From positions 1 through 6,140 of the forward strand of contig JADLDX010000123.1 of the NCBI GenBank assembly GCA_020846515.1: a stretch of DNA of 6,140 bases. Reading direction: 5' to 3'. Below, piece by piece: positions 3,623 through 6,140 of this stretch. The notes below the pieces were generated by a model, which made no database searches, was not told where the DNA came from, and saw only the letters and a list, made by a program, of their open reading frames with translations. This stretch comes from Pirellulaceae bacterium. Lineage in GTDB: Bacteria > Planctomycetota > Planctomycetia > Pirellulales > Pirellulaceae. The translations under genes were made by a program, and so were the position numbers. Each line of letters starts with the position of its first letter. Positions within the stretch are counted from its first letter, which is position 1.

Positions 3623-6140
3623 TTACTTCTTGATGCGCATGCCGTAGAAGCTACGGTGGATGAAGAATAGTGCTATCGCAAAGAACACCACGGACACGCC
3701 GACGATCAGTCGTGGGTCGTATTCGGCTTTCAGCGCGACGGCCAATTCAACGGCCAGCAATCCGAACAGCGTCGTAAACTTGATCACTGGATTGAGCGCC
3801 ACGGACGAAGTGTCTTTGAACGGGTCGCCCACGGTGTCACCAACGACGGTGGCATCATGCAGCGGCGTACCCTTAGCCTTCATCTCGACCTCGACGATCT
3901 TCTTGGCGTTGTCCCAAGCCCCACCGGCGTTGGCCATGAAGATGGCCTGGTACAAACCAGAGATGGCGATCGAGATCAGATAGCCAATGAAGAAGTAAGG
4001 CTCCAGGAATGCTAAAGACAAGGTGGCGAAGAACACGGCCAGGAAGATGTTCACCATCCCCGCCTGGGCGTATTGCGTGCAGATGGCGACCACGCGTTTG
4101 CTGTCCTCCACCGAAGCCTTGACTGCGCCGTCCAGTTTAATGTTCTCCTTGATGAACTCCACGGCCCGGTGGGCTCCGGTGGTTACGGCTTGCGTCGACG
4201 CACCGGTGAACCAATAGATGATCGCCCCACCACTGACCAGGCCCAGCAAGAACGGAGCATGCAGCAGCGACAGCTTATCGATGTCTTGCGTCAGTCCATG
4301 GGTCAGGCTCATGATGATCGAGAAGATCATCGTGGTCGAACCGACGACAGCCGTACCGATCAGCACCGGTTTGGCTGTCGCTTTGAAGGTGTTACCTGCA
4401 CCGTCGTTTTCTTCTAGCAAGTGCTTGGCTCGTTCGAACCGGGCATCGATGCCGAAGTCGCGTTTCACATCCGCGACGATATTAGGCACATCTTCAATCA
4501 GCGACAATTCATAGACGCTCTGCGCGTTATCGGTCACCGGTCCATAAGAGTCGACCGCAATCGTAACTGGTCCCATGCCCAAGAATCCGAAGGCCACCAG
4601 ACCGAAGGCACACACAGCCGCTGCGCGCGGGTCCATGATGGTGTGGGCCAGATCCAAATTCGCATCGCCACCCAGCAAGGTCACACCGTAGGCCGCTGCC
4701 ATCAGCAAGACGATGGCCATACCTAACCAAAAGCACGAGAAGTTACCGGCGACCAGGCCCGACAAAATATTCAGCGAAGGTCCGCCTTGTTCCGAAGAAG
4801 TGACCACTTCGCGAACATGACCAGATTCTGTCGAGGTGAAAACCTTGACCAGTTCCGGAATCACCGCCCCGGCTAGAGTACCGCAGGAGATGATCGTCGA
4901 TAGCTTCCACCACAAGGTGGTGTTACCCGCCAAATCTGGAATCACGAACCACGAGACAATGTAGGTCAAGACGATGGAGACGATCGAGGTAACCCATACC
5001 AATCGGGTGAGCGGCATTTCAAAGTTCATCGTCTCTGAAGTCGCATATTGCGAACGGGTCATGCTTTCATTAATGAAATAAGCGCCGGCCGATGCCACGA
5101 CCATCATGATGCGCATCACGAAGATCCAGACCAGCAACTGAACCTGTAGCGTTTCGAATGCCGCGCCGGCCGTGGTGGGGTTAATTGCCAGAAGGATGAA
5201 GGTGATCAGGGCGACACCCGTTACACCATACGTTTCAAACCCGTCAGCACTTGGTCCGACCGAGTCACCGGCATTGTCCCCGGTGCAGTCGGCGATCACA
5301 CCCGGATTGCGAGCATCATCTTCCTTGATCTTGAACACGATCTTCATCAAGTCCGCGCCAATGTCGGCGATCTTGGTGAAGATACCACCGGCGATGCGCA
5401 GCGCCGCCGCACCCAAGCTTTCGCCAATCGCAAATCCGATGAAGCACGGACCAGCATAATCGCCAGGCACAAACAACAGGATGAACAGCATGATCATCAG
5501 TTCCACGCTGATCAGCGTCATGCCAATGCTCATACCGGCCTTCAGTGGAATAGCGTAAATCGGATAGGGCAAGCCACGCAAACTGGCAAACGCGGTTCGC
5601 GAGTTAGCGAAGGTATTGACGCGAATACCGAACCAAGCCACGCCATAGCTGCCTAGGATGCCGACGATGCTGAACAGCAGAATGATGCCTACACGCTGAT
5701 TCTCGAAGTCGAGTAGGACTTTAAAGTAGATCAGAATGACCGCTGCGATCGCCAGCCAGAGCATGGCAATGAAGATGCCTTGCTGCAACAAGTAGGTCTT
5801 ACATGTCTCATAAATCAAATCCGAGACATCGCGCATGCTTTGATGCACCGGCAGGTTTTTCAGTTGGGAGTAGATCACCATGCCGAACAGTAAGCCCAAG
5901 GCACTGATGATTAACCCACCGAACAGCAGATTGCGTCCATTGATGCCACCCACGAAACTGACCTGCGATAGGTCGGGCAACTTCAGATTGGCTTCGCCAC
6001 CTGGACGGTGGGCAGGTTCAGCCGCAGGTGCTGCGGCAGCGGCATCAGCCGCAGGTGCGGCAGGATTGGGCGCAGGGTCTTGAGCATAAAGTTGGGGCGA
6101 CGTATTCCATAGACTGGCCAGGCCTAGCAGCAACGCCAGC
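3623..6140 (-). CDS. hppA: Membrane-bound pyrophosphatase, divergent H+-type (5' end outside window)
   Basis: This integral membrane enzyme splits pyrophosphate and pumps ions, probably H+, across a membrane. The frame stays open to the window edge. The TTG at 6133 lies inside a signal-peptide-like segment ('LALLLGLASLW'), so the true start is probably just outside; residues are counted from that TTG (836 visible). After a probable cleavage near Ala17 comes an Ala/Pro-rich linker (18-50), then about 16 membrane segments. Catalytic residues are visible: 'TKIADIGAD' (Lys254, Asp257, Asp261), Glu271 in 'EDDARNP', 'ADCTGDNAGD' (Asp282/286/290), 'DSYGPVTDN' (528-536), 'GNTFKATAK' (580-588), 'WDNAKK' (Asp741, Lys744) and 'GDTVGDPFKDTS' (Asp770, Lys773, Asp774). 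Lys584 is at the position that makes canonical enzymes K+-independent. The usual 'DLVGKVE' is 'DLMKIVF', one residue shorter. With the membrane Glu300 in 'GFETYG', this fits the divergent Na+-regulated H+-PPases known from Chlorobium limicola and Cellulomonas fimi. Ion choice is inferred. The promoter is outside the window. Confidence 0.95.
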   Translation of the reverse strand, partial: LALLLGLASLWNTSPQLYAQDPAPNPAAPAADAAAAAPAAEPAHRPGGEANLKLPDLSQVSFVGGINGRNLLFGGLIISALGLLFGMVIYSQLKNLPVHQSMRDVSDLIYETCKTYLLQQGIFIAMLWLAIAAVILIYFKVLLDFENQRVGIILLFSIVGILGSYGVAWFGIRVNTFANSRTAFASLRGLPYPIYAIPLKAGMSIGMTLISVELMIMLFILLFVPGDYAGPCFIGFAIGESLGAAALRIAGGIFTKIADIGADLMKIVFKIKEDDARNPGVIADCTGDNAGDSVGPSADGFETYGVTGVALITFILLAINPTTAGAAFETLQVQLLVWIFVMRIMMVVASAGAYFINESMTRSQYATSETMNFEMPLTRLVWVTSIVSIVLTYIVSWFVIPDLAGNTTLWWKLSTIISCGTLAGAVIPELVKVFTSTESGHVREVVTSSEQGGPSLNILSGLVAGNFSCFWLGMAIVLLMAAAYGVTLLGGDANLDLAHTIMDPRAAAVCAFGLVAFGFLGMGPVTIAVDSYGPVTDNAQSVYELSLIEDVPNIVADVKRDFGIDARFERAKHLLEENDGAGNTFKATAKPVLIGTAVVGSTTMIFSIIMSLTHGLTQDIDKLSLLHAPFLLGLVSGGAIIYWFTGASTQAVTTGAHRAVEFIKENIKLDGAVKASVEDSKRVVAICTQYAQAGMVNIFLAVFFATLSLAFLEPYFFIGYLISIAISGLYQAIFMANAGGAWDNAKKIVEVEMKAKGTPLHDATVVGDTVGDPFKDTSSVALNPVIKFTTLFGLLAVELAVALKAEYDPRLIVGVSVVFFAIALFFIHRSFYGMRIKK
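6018..6058. repeat. Low-complexity repeat encoding the Ala/Pro linker of the pyrophosphatase
   Basis: TCAGCCGCAGGTGC occurs at 6018-6031 and again at 6045-6058, separated by a GC-rich spacer. On the minus strand the region encodes the alanine-rich part of the linker after the signal peptide. The repeats probably reflect expansion of Ala codons. Confidence 0.7.

Noticed and set aside
4073..4726. Plus-strand frames opposite hppA
   Set aside because: They are Arg/Asp/His-rich and low in hydrophobic residues, as expected for antisense of a membrane protein gene, which is itself beyond doubt.

Overview
The window reads as chromosomal DNA of a planctomycete, most likely a Pirellulaceae-type organism. 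This is inferred from protein character, not from a marker gene. The clues are a small Cys/His-rich lipoprotein of a kind I associate with planctomycetes, an orphan excisionase-type HTH fused to a PTS EIIA domain, and a divergent membrane pyrophosphatase with a signal peptide and an Ala/Pro-rich N-terminus. Five protein-coding genes are supported, two of them cut by the window edges. I see no tRNA, rRNA, CRISPR array, transposase or phage gene.

Layout. Bases 1-869 (+) hold the C-terminal part of an RND-family efflux transporter. It converges across about 40 bp on a two-gene minus-strand operon. The upstream gene of that operon (1854-2591) encodes an excisionase/MerR-like HTH fused to a PTS EIIA (PtsN/fructose-type) domain with its phosphorylatable histidine. 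The downstream gene (911-1882) overlaps it and encodes a Trp-rich protein with degenerate response-regulator-like folds. A 335-bp divergent intergenic region (2592-2926) separates this operon from a plus-strand lipoprotein gene (2927-3499) carrying two His/Cys motifs. A strong hairpin terminator (3553-3587) and a short tandem repeat follow. They separate the lipoprotein from a convergent, 5'-truncated hppA gene (3623-6140, minus), which encodes a proton-type membrane pyrophosphatase of a divergent subfamily.

How the genes work together. The only tight functional link is the HTH-EIIA / receiver-like pair. It looks like a phosphorylation-responsive regulatory module built from PTS and two-component parts without transport components. 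It is the best candidate here for an under-described system. The RND pump, the lipoprotein and the pyrophosphatase are separated by convergent or divergent boundaries and look like independent envelope genes. All functional statements come from reading the sequence by eye; no searches were run.
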